Position numbers and translations under genes: made by a program
Notes under the pieces: generated by a model
Told to the model about the DNA's origin: nothing
Database searches by the model: none
What the model saw: the letters and a program-made list of their open reading frames with translations, nothing else
Assembly: GCA_019671005.1 (NCBI GenBank)
Contig: CM033745.1
Span: 31,399,526 to 31,463,525, forward strand
DNA from: Hibiscus mutabilis
Lineage: Eukaryota; Streptophyta; Magnoliopsida; Malvales; Malvaceae
Reading direction: 5' to 3'
DNA length: 64,000 nucleotides
Shown here: positions 35,880 through 48,255 of the stretch, piece by piece
Layout: every line of letters begins with the position of its first letter
Position numbering within the stretch: the first letter of the stretch is position 1

Positions 35880-38429
35880 TTTAAGGCTGAATTTTTTATG
35901 GACAACACCCTGATATGTCTAAATTCATTAGGAGAAAACAAAACTGAATTCTGGGTTGTAGAATGAAATGTAGAGAAGAAACACTAGGGACAGTGCAAAC
36001 TGTCCAGTGTGGCAAATTACTCTGTCTTTAAGTTAAAAACTGTATTAATTGGCAAAGAACTAAAATGCAAGCCTTATATGGTTATAAAGACAATATTTTT
36101 AGCTTTCCAACGGTGTAAACCAATTGAAATTTCCAACGTACGGAATGAAAGTTATGCATGATTAAGTGACTAGAGTCCAAGCTGCCTGACAGTAGCAGTA
36201 TAGGTAATTGCACACTGTTTTATGGCAATTTGTAAACTATTATGTAAATAGTTTTAGGACATTGATTTTGCCCTGTTTTACATGAACTAGAGTATAGATA
36301 AGTGTAGTTAAGTGTAATGGAAAATGTATATGAGCATGCTTCCAGATTTGTGAATGTTATATGCTTGTAACATTGCCTTGATTGGATGATCATATGATCT
36401 GGTTTTGACATGTATTTGTTGTGTAATATGATAGAACAAGGAGTAAACTTGGTGGAAGAGGATAGAGTGGATCATCCTAAAGCCAAGAACAAAGGAGTGT
36501 GGATCCAAGACTAGCTAAGCTTGGAGTATTGTGAGTGTAGTTATCTCTAGGGTTAGGACTAGGTCCTAACCAAATGGATACTTGTTTACATTCTTGAAAT
36601 GTTAAATGAACCTAATCATGGACTTGACTTAATAAGGGAAGAATGACTAGTAATGCATGAAACTTGATCACAACTTTGCATACATGTTTAATTCGAATGT
36701 TTAAGCATGATTAAGTGGTAACCTAGGTGCTTATATATGTGATATGGCATGTGATCAAGTGCTTAAAGAACTTGCTTGTAATGTATCATACTTGATGAAA
36801 TGAAACATGAAATGTGAGTTATGGTTCAAATGGCCTAATATGAAATGAACTTGCTTGACATGATCTTGATCTTGAAACACTTGAATAAATGGTAAATCGA
36901 ACAACCTTGATAGCTAGTTAGACTAGGTAGAAGGGAATGCCTTAGAGTATAGAGCTCATTGTATCAGGGTGGACTACGATCCAGGGCTAAGGCCCCTATT
37001 TGGCGAAAGACGGATGGTACGTATGTGGTCTTTGGCAACAGTAGGAGGGTTGACCAGCACTACGGTGCATCTTGTGGAGACAGTTGGTTGGAGACTTGAT
37101 TACCTATACAAACTAAGTACCAAGGGGGTTGTTTAATTGATAACAAATGTAATAACAATCCTAAGACACATGTGACTTATCATGAAAGCTATGAATAATA
37201 TGTTACTTGGCATGAAAGCCATGAATTGTGTATTACTTGTTTTGTAAGAACGATGTTCTTGATTTTTGATATGAATGCATGAAGTATGATTCCATGTTCT
37301 TGTTCTTGATAGCCAAATGTTTGAAATCCTTAGCTAGGATTATCTTGATGCTTGAAAGCCTTAGCTAGGATCATTCTAATGCTTGAAACCCCTAGCTAGG
37401 TTCATTCTTGTTTAAATGACACAAAACTTGACATAACAAATGGTAGAACTAGTTACCACCTCACTAAGTACATTCTTGTACTTATCACTCTCGTTTTTCA
37501 TTCTTCCCAACTACAGGGTAAAGGATACGAGTGTTGCTTGATCTTGAAGCCTGATTTCTTGAGCTAGAAGCAAGTCACAAAAGCTTTGCCTAAGTATGGT
37601 TTCATTTTTGTTTTGTATATCTCCTAGAATGGTGGCACTAGGATGGATATAGTTAGCTTGATCATGCATTTTGGTATATGTATATATTGTTCTTGTATGG
37701 CCTACTATGTCATGATCTTGGATGATATTACGAAACATGTAATGAACTTAAAGTACTTGTAATGTAAATAATGATGCTGTGCATATGATGACAGATTGAA
37801 AGGATCTAATGTTTGATCTAGTTTGTCTTGGAACATTCCTTGTTATTGTACATGTCTTGCTTGAAATGAAAGTAGTACGATCAAACAATGCTTGCTTGTA
37901 TTCCAATCGAATGCCTTGGGAACTATATGGTCACTTGTGTGTGTATATACCTTGATGTATGTGTTTTAGTATTAGCATGATGATGGCCGAATAGTTAGGT
38001 ATAGAGAATGACTTGAACGGAAGCTAGTTACATGCAATTTGAATGCTCAAGAATCACATTAGTAATTTAGGGATATGATGTACATGTATAAATCTAAGGA
38101 ACAATGAAATGAAATGGAATTAGGTTGTTTGTCTTAATTCATTCAAATGATAGGGGTAAAAATGAAGTAAAGTGTATTGATAATGTAGTAACATATAATG
38201 TAAGTATGAAAGGGAACAATTATATGCCTTATTCGAATGCCTATAATGTCTTGAAATCAAATAAATGCTTGGTTGCTTGTTAGTTAAGTAACTCATCTAA
38301 TAGGGATGAGTTATCAATGCTTGCCTTGTTTGTTCTTGTATTGCTTGTATTGCATTGTTTATTGTCCTTGCTTGCCTATGTAACACCCCTGAGCTGGTTT
38401 ACTACTAGCCAGGGGTAGGGGGTGTTACA
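35880..38429 (+). repeat. Truncated LTR related to Element 4 (plus orientation)
   Basis: It is the inverted, more diverged relative of 39797-42250. It starts abruptly near 35880, so about 1.07 kb of LTR start is missing, and ends GGGGGTGTTACA at 38429. It has the splice-like pair GTGAGTGTAG (36531) and CAACTACAG|GGTAAA (37516), 986 bp apart, the core (36930-37110) and CTCCTAGAATGGTGGCACT (37621-37639). The last 51 bases form an imperfect hairpin whose left arm repeats the LTR start TGTAACACCCC. Confidence 0.8.
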
Positions 38430-39067
38430 GATATAAATACGAATGCCTTGGTTTTTAGTTAGTCTTAGGTATAGTTGGCATGCTATAGAGTCCATAGAGC
38501 TCGTGTTTGGGGAGGACTACGGTCCGTGGACTACAATCCTTATGAGGCGACAATAGGAGGGAAGTGTGTTTGGTCATTTGGTGACAGTATGATGGATTGA
38601 CCGGTACCTTGGGCACTTTATTTTGGCAACAGTTGGTTGGGATTCATGTACCTAGGCCACTTGTTTACCAAGGTTATAAAGAAATTATGTATAACTGGAT
38701 CATTATTCCATTTACTATAATTAAAAGTTTCTTATGTGACAAGTAAGATTAAGCTAAGACCTTTAAATTCAATATTGAAGAATGTTATGTGATTAAACCT
38801 TATTATGATTTAGTTGTATTCCAAATACATGAACAAGTAATGTTTATACTTATTTATTGATTGATTTTATCACATGTTTATAGCTAAAGTTGAAATTATC
38901 AGATTTTTAAGAGATTCAACTTAATTTTGAAATGAAAATATAGCTTGGAAAAATTCATCTCTTTGACTAATATAATCGGTGCTATATGATTGTATTATCT
39001 CACTATGCATAAGGTTACTCTATACTTTTATTTATGTTTTAGGGTGAAGATTTAGAAGTGGTTATTA
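38430..39067 (+). repeat. Fragment of an Element 1/2-type LTR
   Basis: It starts just before the conserved core (GGCATGCTATAGAGTCC at about 38477, GTGTACC-like end near 38650) and runs to an acceptor-like TTTTAGGGTGAAG at about 39038. No genes. It is cut on the left by the preceding LTR and on the right by another LTR start. Confidence 0.65.
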
Positions 39068-39796
39068 TTGTAACAACCTATCTTGTGGTTGGTTGTGTGA
39101 TCCTTAATTTTTAGCAAATAATTAATTGGGCGACTAAAATTTTGATCCTTCAGTACGACCAAATTTGAAATCTACAAAACTAAAGTACCCAATTGAGGTG
39201 ACCATTTTGAACTATTTACAATAACCGAGTATTGCATGCTAACACTATATTTTAAAAGTGGTTTTCCATGTGGCAATTAATGGCTTGATACACATAAGCT
39301 TGTTTTTCTTAGTGGAGAAGAGCATTAGATCAAAATTTCTATCATCCCCTTCATCCTATCTATGAATCGAAACCCAAAATTGAGAAATTGAGAGAATTCC
39401 ATGGTTAATTGCTTGGATAACTTGAATTGATGTTTGATTTGGTGCTTGAATCGTTGCTTACCTGTGGATGAAAGTAAGTTCTCTTGATTTCCATTTTCGT
39501 ATGTAATTTTAGTGTTGTAACATGAGAACCAATGTTTGGTGATTAGAACTATGGTTGATGACATGCTTCGATTGATAGAATCTAGTAAGTGAATATAATT
39601 CATGTGAGTAGAGATGCATGACAAGTGAATTAGGATAATGCTGATGATAAATTGAGAATGAAATTAGTGATTCCAATGATGAAAAATACCATATACAACA
39701 TGTATTCTCGGTGTAGTGTTGATTAAAGAAATTAGATATATCTTGGCTCGGTAATGACTTGGAATGGGACTATTTTCATAGTGGCAGTTTTAGGAC
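39068..39796 (+). repeat. 5' part of another LTR, interrupted by Element 4
   Basis: It begins TGTAACAACC and ends within GGGACTATTTT / GCAGTTTTAGGAC words typical of the Element 1/2 array, where Element 4 inserted. Its continuation was not found on the far side, because that side of Element 4 is truncated. Confidence 0.55.
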
Positions 39797-42700
39797 TGTA
39801 ACACCCCCTACCCCAGGTTAGTAGCAAACCGGTTCGAGAGCTTTACCAAGTAAGGACAAGGCAATACAATACAAGAACAAGGCAAGAATTGATTAACTCG
39901 TCCCTATTAGATGAGTTACTTAACTAGTAAGCAACCAGGCATACTTAACTTAACACACAAGCAATCTCACATTTTGATTTTCATGTCATTATAGGTTACT
40001 ACTTTAACAAATCAAATAACTTCATCTTAAACCACTATCAATTCGATTGGCCTAAGTGTGAAACATACTTCCATTTCATTTCAATGTTCTTTAGATTGAT
40101 ACATGTACTAATTTCATACCTAAATTTACTAAACATGATCATGTTAACATTCAATTGCATGTAACTAGTTTTCAAACACCTAGGCCATTCGAAAATCATT
40201 ATACAAACACACAAAACACTTACATCAAGGTATGTTCACACCCAAGTGACCATATAATTCCAAGACATTCGAATGTTTCAATGTAAACTATATCAAACAC
40301 TTAATCATACCATTTGTATATTCATGTATGTGCAGCAAAACACCATTCCAATACATGTAATTTAAGTTCAATACATGTTTCACATTATCAACCAAGTTCA
40401 TAACATAGTAGGCCCATACAAGAACACACATATATACAAGTTCAAGTGTTCCAAATGCATGCGTAGTTCACTATATACAATCTAAGTGCCACCAATTAGG
40501 GAAGTACAAAACAAGTATGGACCATATTTATGTTATGCTTGTGTCTTGCTTCGAGCTCAAGAAATCAGGCTTCAAGATCAAGCAACACTCATATCCTTTA
40601 TCCTGTAGTTGGGAAGAATGAAAACAAGAGTGATAAGTACAAGAATGTACTTAGTAAGGTAGTAACTAGACCTAACCATTTATCATGTTATTTAGCCATT
40701 TACCAAGTCTTCCTAACTAAGGTTTATAAGCATTTCAAGTCATTCAAGAATTACAATCACCAAGTAGGTAAGTCATTCGAACAATCTAGCAAGCAATAGG
40801 CATGAATTGTATCTTATTAGAGTAACAATACATCTCATATCAAGTTTCAAGCAATTCATGCTTCCAAGATAAGTAACATAGAATTCAAGGCTTTCATGTC
40901 AAGTAACATTCATTACATAACTTTCAAGACAAGTAACATGTATTATAGGGTTGTTATTTCATTCATTATCATTTAAAACCCCCCTTGATACTTAGTTTGT
41001 ATAGGTAATCAGGTCTCCAACCAACTATCGCCACAAGATGCACTATAGTGCTAGTCAACCCTCTTACTGTCGCCAAAGACCACATATGTACCCTCCGTCT
41101 GTCGCCAAATAGGGGCCTTAGCCCTAGATCGTAGTCTACCCTGACACAATGAGCTATAGACTCTAAGGCATGCCCTTCTACCTGATCCAACTAGCTACCA
41201 AGGTTGTTCGATTTAAGCCATTTATACAAGTATTTCAAGTTCAAGATCATGTCGAGCAAGTTCATTTCATACTAGGCCCTTAGGCCAATTGAGCCATAGC
41301 TCATATATCATGTAATTCTCATGTGTTTATTTCATCAAGTGGGATAACATTACAAGCAATTTCTTTAAGCATTTGATCACATGCCACATGACACATACAA
41401 GCACCAATGTTACCACTTAAACATGCTTAGCAATCGAATCAAACATGAATTCAAGGATGTGATCAAGTTTCATGCATTACTTTAATCATTCTTCCCTTAT
41501 AAGATCAAGATCATATTAAGTCAATTAACAATTCAATAATTTAGATGTGCTTGCTATAGTTAGGACCTAGTCCTAACTTTCAAGTAAACTACACTCACAA
41601 TACTCCAAGCTTAGCTAGTCTTGGATCCACAGTCCTTTGTTCTTAGCTTTAGGATGTTCCACCCTTTCCTCATCTGCCAAGTTCACTCCTGGTTCTAACA
41701 CATTACACAAGTATATACATGTTAAAATAGGTCCACATAATCATTCAATTAAGGTAATGTTACAAGTACACAACATATACAAATCTGGCAACATGTTCAT
41801 ATACATTCTTTACTACACCTAACTACACTTATCTATATTCTAATTCATGTAAAACAGGGTAGAAATCAATGTCCCAAAACTATTTACAAAACAGTTTACA
41901 AACTACCACAAAATAATGTACAATTACCTAAACTGTTGTTACTAGGCAGTATGTACTCTGTTCACTTAAACATGCATAACTTTCATTCCGTACGTCAGAA
42001 TTTCAATTGGTTTACACCGTTGGAAAGCTAACTTAATTGTATTTCTAACATATAGGCCTTTCATTTTAGCTATGTACCAATTAATAAATTTTTTAAACTT
42101 AAAGATAGGGCAATTTACAACACTGGACAGTTTGCACTGTCCCTACTGTTTCTTCTCTACAATTCATTCTACAATCTAGAATTCAGTTCTGTATTCTTCT
42201 AATGAAATTAGACATGTCAATGCATTGTCCATAAAATTTTCAGCCTTAAATTCCATTTATACAATTTATGGTGATTTTTTCAAAGTTACTGCCCATAACA
42301 GAGTATTCTGGGCAGATTACACTAGATTGAGTTTCTAGCTTCATAACTCATCTAAACAAGGTTCTATCATTGTAATTCAACTCATTTTCATGTTCTTACA
42401 TGTCTAGGTCAGTCTAATTCACTTAGAAATGTGCTTAAAACAGGGCCTTATAATGTTAAGTTCAATTTGATCTATTGGATCAACAACATTCATCCAATTC
42501 ACCATTTGAGCAGTCCATTACCTAGTTTTAACTAATCCCTTTAGGTGCATTTCATTTTCCAGCAAGTTATCTACTCTATTCAAGCCTCAATTCACCTACC
42601 AGCATGATCAAAATAGGGCTTATATACAATTAGCCTATTCACACATTTTCACTAGTAAAACAGTCCCTAATCAAAACTCTTTTTAACCATAATTCCTATT

Positions 42701-43315
42701 CTCAAATTTCCAGCAACCATATACATAATTAGGTATACACAATTGGTAAAATCAGCAAGTCCTATTCACACTAACCCATGATTTCAACAACAAGAACAAC
42801 CATCATATAAATTCAAAGCAATATGTTCACACATGTACAATTTTTGAATTAAGCAACAAGATCATCACATAATTGACATTTCAAGTTTAAAATTGCATGA
42901 ATCAGCATGTTTTTACCTTCCTTAATCTTGAATTCTAACTCAATTTTGTTATCTACCAAAGCTTGGCCCTTGTCTTTCTCACACTACTTTCTCTCTTCTC
43001 TCTTTTTTTTCCTAATTCATTTGTATAGTCAAATGAAGAAGAATGAGGTTTCCTCCCAGGTGGCCGGCTGGGTCATTCCAATCTATTCATCTAAATTTTG
43101 CAAGTATAATGACCATAACCTTAAATTTGTTTAAAATGCAATCTCAAAACTTTGTTATGTTTCTATTTAGCTCTTAATAATTTGACCATCAATTTAGTCT
43201 TCCCTTCTAATTTAGTCACTAGGTCTAATCAATTCTTCTAATTTGTAGATTGTTTGTACAATTAAATTATAATTAGTTTGTGACATGTTACTAGGCCATG
43301 ATTTGGGGTATTACA
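39797..43315 (-). repeat. Element 4 3' LTR (3,519 bp, complete)
   Basis: On the element strand it starts TGTAATACCCC (43315) and ends GGGGGTGTTACA (39797). Splice-like pair: GTGAGTGTAG at 41598 and CAACTACAG|GA at 40603, 996 bp apart, with the conserved core (about 40975-41215) between them. The block CCCTAATTGGTGGCACTTAG is at 40501-40482. A T-free gap to the polypurine tract is absent: CTTAAGGGGGGAGAAT directly abuts the LTR start. Confidence 0.9.
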
Positions 43316-43331
43316 ATTCTCCCCCCTTAAG
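43316..43331 (-). promoter_or_regulatory. Polypurine tract of Element 4
   Basis: CTTAAGGGGGGAGAAT on the element strand lies immediately before TGTAATACCCC. This is the plus-strand DNA priming site. Confidence 0.85.
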
Positions 43332-43333
43332 AT

Positions 43334-43897
43334 AAATTCGCCATCGAATTTACCTGAATCAAATAGGTGAGGATATTGCTTCTTCATGATTTCTTCAGAT
43401 TCCCAAGTTGCATATTCTAACTTGTGATTTCTCCACAAGACTTTGACAAGCTGAACGGTTTTGTTCCTGAGCTTTCTAAATTCACGGTCAAGAATCTGGA
43501 CTAGTTCTTCTTCGTAAGATAAGTTAGGAATCAATTCTACTTCTTTATGCTCAAGGACATGAGATGGATCAGATCTATATCTTCTAAGCATAGAAACATG
43601 GAAAACTCTGTGGATCTTATCGAATTCACTAGGAAGTGTCAATCGATAAGCCATTGGACCAATCCTTTCAATGATTTCGAATGGTCCAATGAATCGGGGA
43701 CTGAGCTTTCCTTTTCTTCCAAACTGAAACACTTTCTTCCAAGGGGACACTTTCAGGAAAACCTTGTCTCCAACATTATATTGGATGTCTCTCATTTTCA
43801 AGTCTACATATGCTTTATGTCTATAGAATGCTTCTTTTAATCGATCATGAATGATCTTCACTTGTTCTTCGGTTTCTCTAAGCAATTGAGGTCCCAA
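43334..43897 (-). pseudogene. Element 4 integrase C-terminal domain and chromodomain
   Basis: This open frame holds an RNase-resistant-fold-type C-terminal integrase region (MRDIQYNVGDKVFLKVSPW, GRKGKLSPRFIGPFEI, IHRVFHVSMLRRY). It is followed by a short chromodomain (EEELVQILDREFRKLR, LVKVLWRNHKLEYATWE, YPHLF). In chromoviruses this tail is thought to guide insertion into marked chromatin. The frame runs on past the domain to 43262 within the LTR. A short duplicated and scrambled stretch (about 43898-43960) and a stop separate it from the integrase core. Confidence 0.88.
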
Positions 43898-43937
43898 TAC
43901 TTTGTTTTCTCACAGTTCAAACTAGCACAATGGAGTT

Positions 43938-44936
43938 CTACTTTGTTTTCTCCAGTTCAGACCAGCAATCGAAGTGAGCCATCTGAATAGATGTCTGGTA
44001 GCTATTATTGTAAGCAAACAATACTAGGGGTAGAGATTTCTCCCAGTTCTTTCCAAAGTCTATAACATAAGCACGTAGCATGTCTTTAAGCACTTGGATG
44101 ATTCTTTCAGATTTTCCATCTGATTGAGGATGAAAGGCTGTACTAAGGTGCACTTTAGCTCCTAGAGACTTCTGTAAGGAATTCCAAAATCGAGAAGCAA
44201 ATCTAGGGTCACAATTAGAGATTATATCTGTAGGTACATCGTGTAATCTAATCACTTCACGGATGTATAGCTCAGATAAGGTTTCCAAGCTCATGTTCAT
44301 TCAAACAGGGATGAAGTGAGTAAACTTTGTAAATCTATCAACAATTACCCATACATCATCATTATTTCTTGGAGTCGAAGGAAGACCTGTAACGAAGTCC
44401 ATTGTAATCCGATCCCATTTCCACTGATTGAATTTGATTGGTTGGAGCAATCCAGTAGGGACTTGATGCCCGGCTTTAACTCTCTAACAAGTTACGCACT
44501 TTGAAACAAAGTCTGTGATAGCCGATTTCATGCCTGACCACCAGTATAGTGGCTTTAGGTCCTTGTACATCTTAATTGATCCTGGATGAATCGAGAAAGA
44601 GCTTTGGTGAGCTTCTTGTAACATCTTTTGTTTTAGTTCCTCGTTGTTAGGAACACATACTCTATCTTTGAAATAGAGGAGTCCATTCGACTTGAGAGAG
44701 AAGTCAGAATTAGACTTAGAGTTTAGCTTGGATATGATATTTTGAAGATCTGGATCAAGTTGTTGGGGTTCTTTGATTCTCGAGATCAAGCTAGATTGAA
44801 CTTGAAGTTCAAACAAGAATTTCTGTCCTTTGGATAAACGGAAATGAGCATTGATAGCCAATGAAGCTACAAACGAAAGGACAAGATCATTAAGAGAGAT
44901 TTTCAAATAGTTGATTGCAAGACAAAAAAGGTTCAA
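43938..44936 (-). pseudogene. Element 4 integrase zinc domain and catalytic core
   Basis: 44484-44936 contains the tail of RNase H linker and the H2C2 zinc domain (HQSSFSIHPGSIKMYKDL, YWWSGM, KCVTC). A stop follows, then MDFVTGLPSTPRNND with the first catalytic Asp (about 44400). 43938-44300 holds IREVIRLHDVPTDIIS, FHPQSDGKSERIIQVLKDML and NNSYQTSIQM. The second catalytic motif, normally SDRDPRF, reads SNCDPRF, so the catalytic Asp is Asn. With the stop this makes the copy inactive even though most of the fold is readable. Confidence 0.9.
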
Positions 44937-44986
44937 TTTGAACGGTTACTTGTAATCCAAGAAAGATTAAAGTTAAATGAATTATT

Positions 44987-46260
44987 CTAGGATTTAGATT
45001 TAAGGGGTTTACACGAGTATGGTCTACGACTAAGGGCATCAACAACCATATTTGCTTTCCCCGGATGGTAGTCGATAACCAAATCGTAGTCTTTGAGCAA
45101 TTCTAGCCATCTCCTTTGTCTCAAATTCAAGTCTTTCTGAGTCAGGAGGTATTTGAGACTCTTGTGGTCTGTGAACTGGTTGCATTTCTCCCCGTACAAG
45201 TAATGTCTCCAAATTTTGAGAGCATACACGATAGCTGCCAATTCTAGATCGTGTGTAGGGTAGTTTGGCTCGTGTGGTTTTAGTTGCCTTGAAGCGTAAG
45301 CTACCACTTTTCCATCTTGCATTAGGGCACAACCTAGTTCTAAATGAGATGCGTCACTATAGACAACGAATTCTTTGCCCGATTCTTGTTGGATGAGAAC
45401 CAGTGCATGAGTCAGGGATTGTTTAAGTTGACCGATGCTTCGTTGTTGGTTCTCCGACCAAACAAAGGGAGTATCTTTACGAGTTAGCTTAGTCAAGCTT
45501 GCGGTAATGGATGAGAATCCCTTGACAAAATGCTGATAATACCCGGCTAAACCGAAAAAGCTTCTGACCTCGCCAATATTCCTCGGAGGTCTCCAATTCA
45601 GGATGGATTGAATTTTGCTCGGGTCTACTTTAATCCCCTCTGCTGAGATAACATGGCCAAGGATCGAGTCCTCCGATAGCCAAAATTCACACTTAGAGAA
45701 CTTTACGAACAATTGACGTTCTTGAAGAGTTTGCAATACAATTTGAAGGTGTTCGAAATGTTCTTCCTTTTTCCAAGAATACACCAGGATGTCATCGATA
45801 AAGACGACCATAAACTTGTCAAGATAGGGCTTGAATACACGGTTCATGAGGTCCATGAAAGCAGCCAAAGCATTCGTTAACCTGAATGGCATTACAAGGA
45901 ATTCAAAATGGCCATATCGAGTATGAAAGGCTGTCTTGGGTACATCTTCTTCTTTTACCCTCATTTGGTAGTATCCTAATCGAAGATCGATCTTTGAGAA
46001 CACCGAAGCATCCTTGAGTTGATCGAAGAGATCTTCTATCCTTGGGAGAGGATATCGATTCTTGATAGTAAGCTTGTTCAATTTTCTGTAGTCAATACAG
46101 AGTCTCACAGTCCCGTCTTTCTTTTTCACGAACAAGACTGGAGCACCCTAGGGAGATGAGCTGGGCTGAATAAAGCCTTTTTCTTGTAGCTCTTGGAGTT
46201 GCTTCTTGAGTTCTTTCAAATCATCAGATGCATTAGATAGGGTGTGATGGACACCGGAGT
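44987..46260 (-). pseudogene. Element 4 reverse transcriptase-RNase H, 382-codon open frame
   Basis: This is the longest frame in the window (46135-44987). RT fingers begin FVKKKDGTVRLCIDYRKLN. Catalytic residues are in SKIDL (Asp 50) and VVFIDDILVYS (Asp 114 and 115). Then come the connection and RNase H with Asp 261 (VVYSDAS), Glu 298 (HDLELAA), Asp 323 (FTDHKS) and Asp 366 (MVVDALS), all present. The enzyme copies element RNA to DNA and removes the RNA. Just upstream, the usual SPWGAP is SP-stop-GAP (46148), a single Trp-to-stop change separating this frame from gag-protease. One of the few segments that could be judged undamaged by itself. Confidence 0.93.
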
Positions 46261-48099
46261 TGTTCCAGGTTAAACATCGACCCCAAACTTTACTTCTCTA
46301 GTTGGAGGGAGACCAGGGAGTTCCTTGGGAAAAAGCATCAATGAATTCAGATACAATTGGCATACTAGGTAATCTGAATTCAAGTTCATCTTGTATAATC
46401 ATAGCAGCAAAGATTGAGGTCGATTTTCTATCAATTAAAAGGATTGATTTCTTTTCTAAACCTAGAGATAAAGCCTCCTATTTTGGCAATCTACCTAGGG
46501 TTCATGCTTGCTCAACCAATCTAGTCCTAACACTAAATTGAACTCACAATTTGGCAATACATATAGATCAACAGGAAAGGGTAATGATTATAGAATATTC
46601 CTTGCAAAGGAAGTTAATGGATGTGATTACCTTTATTGAGTTTGAAACTAGAAGGCTTTGTTTTACAATTTCAGGTTTCAAATTCAACTTTAGAATCAAA
46701 GATGAGCATACAAATGAATTAGTGGATCCCGAGTCTAATAAAAGATAAAAAAAGTTGAATTTAGCTCAACGGTACCTGCTATGACATCGGGTGATTCTTC
46801 ATCCTCTTTTCCCCAGATGTAGTAGATTCGAGCAGGAGCCCGAGATTCTTGGTGAGTAGGGGCATTCGAATGGGGTTCTTTGTTCTTCCCCTGATTTCCA
46901 GACTGAGCTTGTATATGACCTTTGTCTTGAATGGAAGAGCCGAGCTAGAATTTGTAGAAGTTCGATTCAGAACCTTATTAGGATTTTGGGGACAATCCCT
47001 GATATAGTGATCGGAGGCTACACATAAGAATCCTAGATTTTGTTGAGTTCTGCATTGCCCGGTGTGGTGCTTCTGACAGAACTTGCAAGTAGGATATTGA
47101 GCAGTTTTACCTAAATTCCCTGTACTATCAACATAGATGATCGAGGCTGAAGGCTTGGTTACCAATTGAGGTTTCGGTATGTAGTTGCTCTTTTGAAATA
47201 TGAGTGTAATTTGAAGAGTGTTCCTTGGAGTTTTTAGACTTCTTTGACTGCCAATGAGGCTTGTAACCATTCCTGGATCGTTTGTCTTTCTAGGAGTTAC
47301 CATTTTTACGTTTCTTAGACGCCTTCATCTTTGCCTCGGTTGCAATAGCCTGGTTCACCAAATTCTGGAAGTTTGTGATACCAGGGTAGTGAATATTGGA
47401 CTTAGTTCATCATTCAGTCCATCGATAAACATTCTACACTTATCAGCATCAGTCTTGATGTATTCCGACCCGTAGTTGCAATACTTGCAAAAATCGCTAA
47501 CGTACTATTCAATGGGTCGGCCACCCTGCTTGAGGTACAAGAAAGGCTTATGGCGCTCGGCCAAGTAGTTCACTGATGTATTTCTTCTTGAATTCCTCGA
47601 GGAAGAATTTCCAAGTTACAACTTCAGTAGGAGCAGTCAGTGTAGTGGTTTCCCACTGGCTTAGAGCTTCATCTGCCAATAGGGCTATGGCACATTCGAG
47701 CTTGTGCTCATCAGGACAAGGTAGTTGTTTGGTTAGGATTCGAGTAGTGGTCTCTAACCAATACTCAACTACTTTGGGATTGGCTTCATCAGTGCTAGTG
47801 AAAGTATAGGCCCGGTGTTGAGCCAACTTGTTAATTAGGGCTCTATTTGGCACATCAACAAGAGGTGGAATAGGATGGTCTTGTTTCAAGGTAGTTACAA
47901 GATGATTGAACATCTTCTTCATGCTTAGGAGACATTCCTGCTGCATAGGATTTATAGCAGGAGATTACTGTTGAGCAGCAGCTTGGGCTCGGGGTTGAGC
48001 TTGTTGCTATGGAGGATTCTGTTCCATCCTCACACTATCTCCTTCATTCAAGGAGCCTTCAGGACTTTCATCGTCCTGAGCGAGCATTGTTTCAGACAT
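46261..48099 (-). pseudogene. Element 4 gag and protease remnant
   Basis: Gag starts ATG at 48099 (MSETMLAQDDESPEG). Stops appear after QNPP and AQQ. 47548-47946 is the capsid part (ECAIALLADEALSQWE, VTWKFFLEEFKKKYI). 46779-47303 has the tandem zinc knuckles typical of Tekay gag: CKFCQKHHTGQC followed by a degenerate CVASDHYIRDCP. The protease between about 46750 and 46300 is split by frame changes; the LVLGLDWLSKHEP motif can be pieced together near 46500, but a clear D-S/T-G was not found. The start is supported by its distance from the leader hairpin. Confidence 0.82.
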
Positions 48100-48170
48100 T
48101 CTACGTACAAATAGAACAATTAGGAATTTAGTTTAATTAAGCAAAGACACAATCTATACAATACAAGTCT

Positions 48171-48253
48171 CCTAGGTGGCATAAGTATCCTATATGATGC
48201 AAGAGAGCCCTGTTTAGTCCTAGAACTGACTAAAAAGCTCTGATTACCAAATA
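48171..48253 (-). promoter_or_regulatory. Primer binding site, hairpin and leader block of Element 4
   Basis: TTGGTAATCAGAGC on the element strand (about 48250-48237) is one inserted base away from the initiator-Met site TGGTATCAGAGC. The stem TTTTAGTC / GACTAAAC with an 8-base loop follows (48235-48212), then CTTATGCCACCTAGG (48185-48171). The last pairs with GGTGGCA and CCTA of the LTR block at 48959-48941. Confidence 0.78.
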
Positions 48254-48255
48254 AA

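Noticed and set aside
45039..45332. 97-codon minus-strand frame
   Set aside because: It is an out-of-frame shadow of the Element 4 RNase H.
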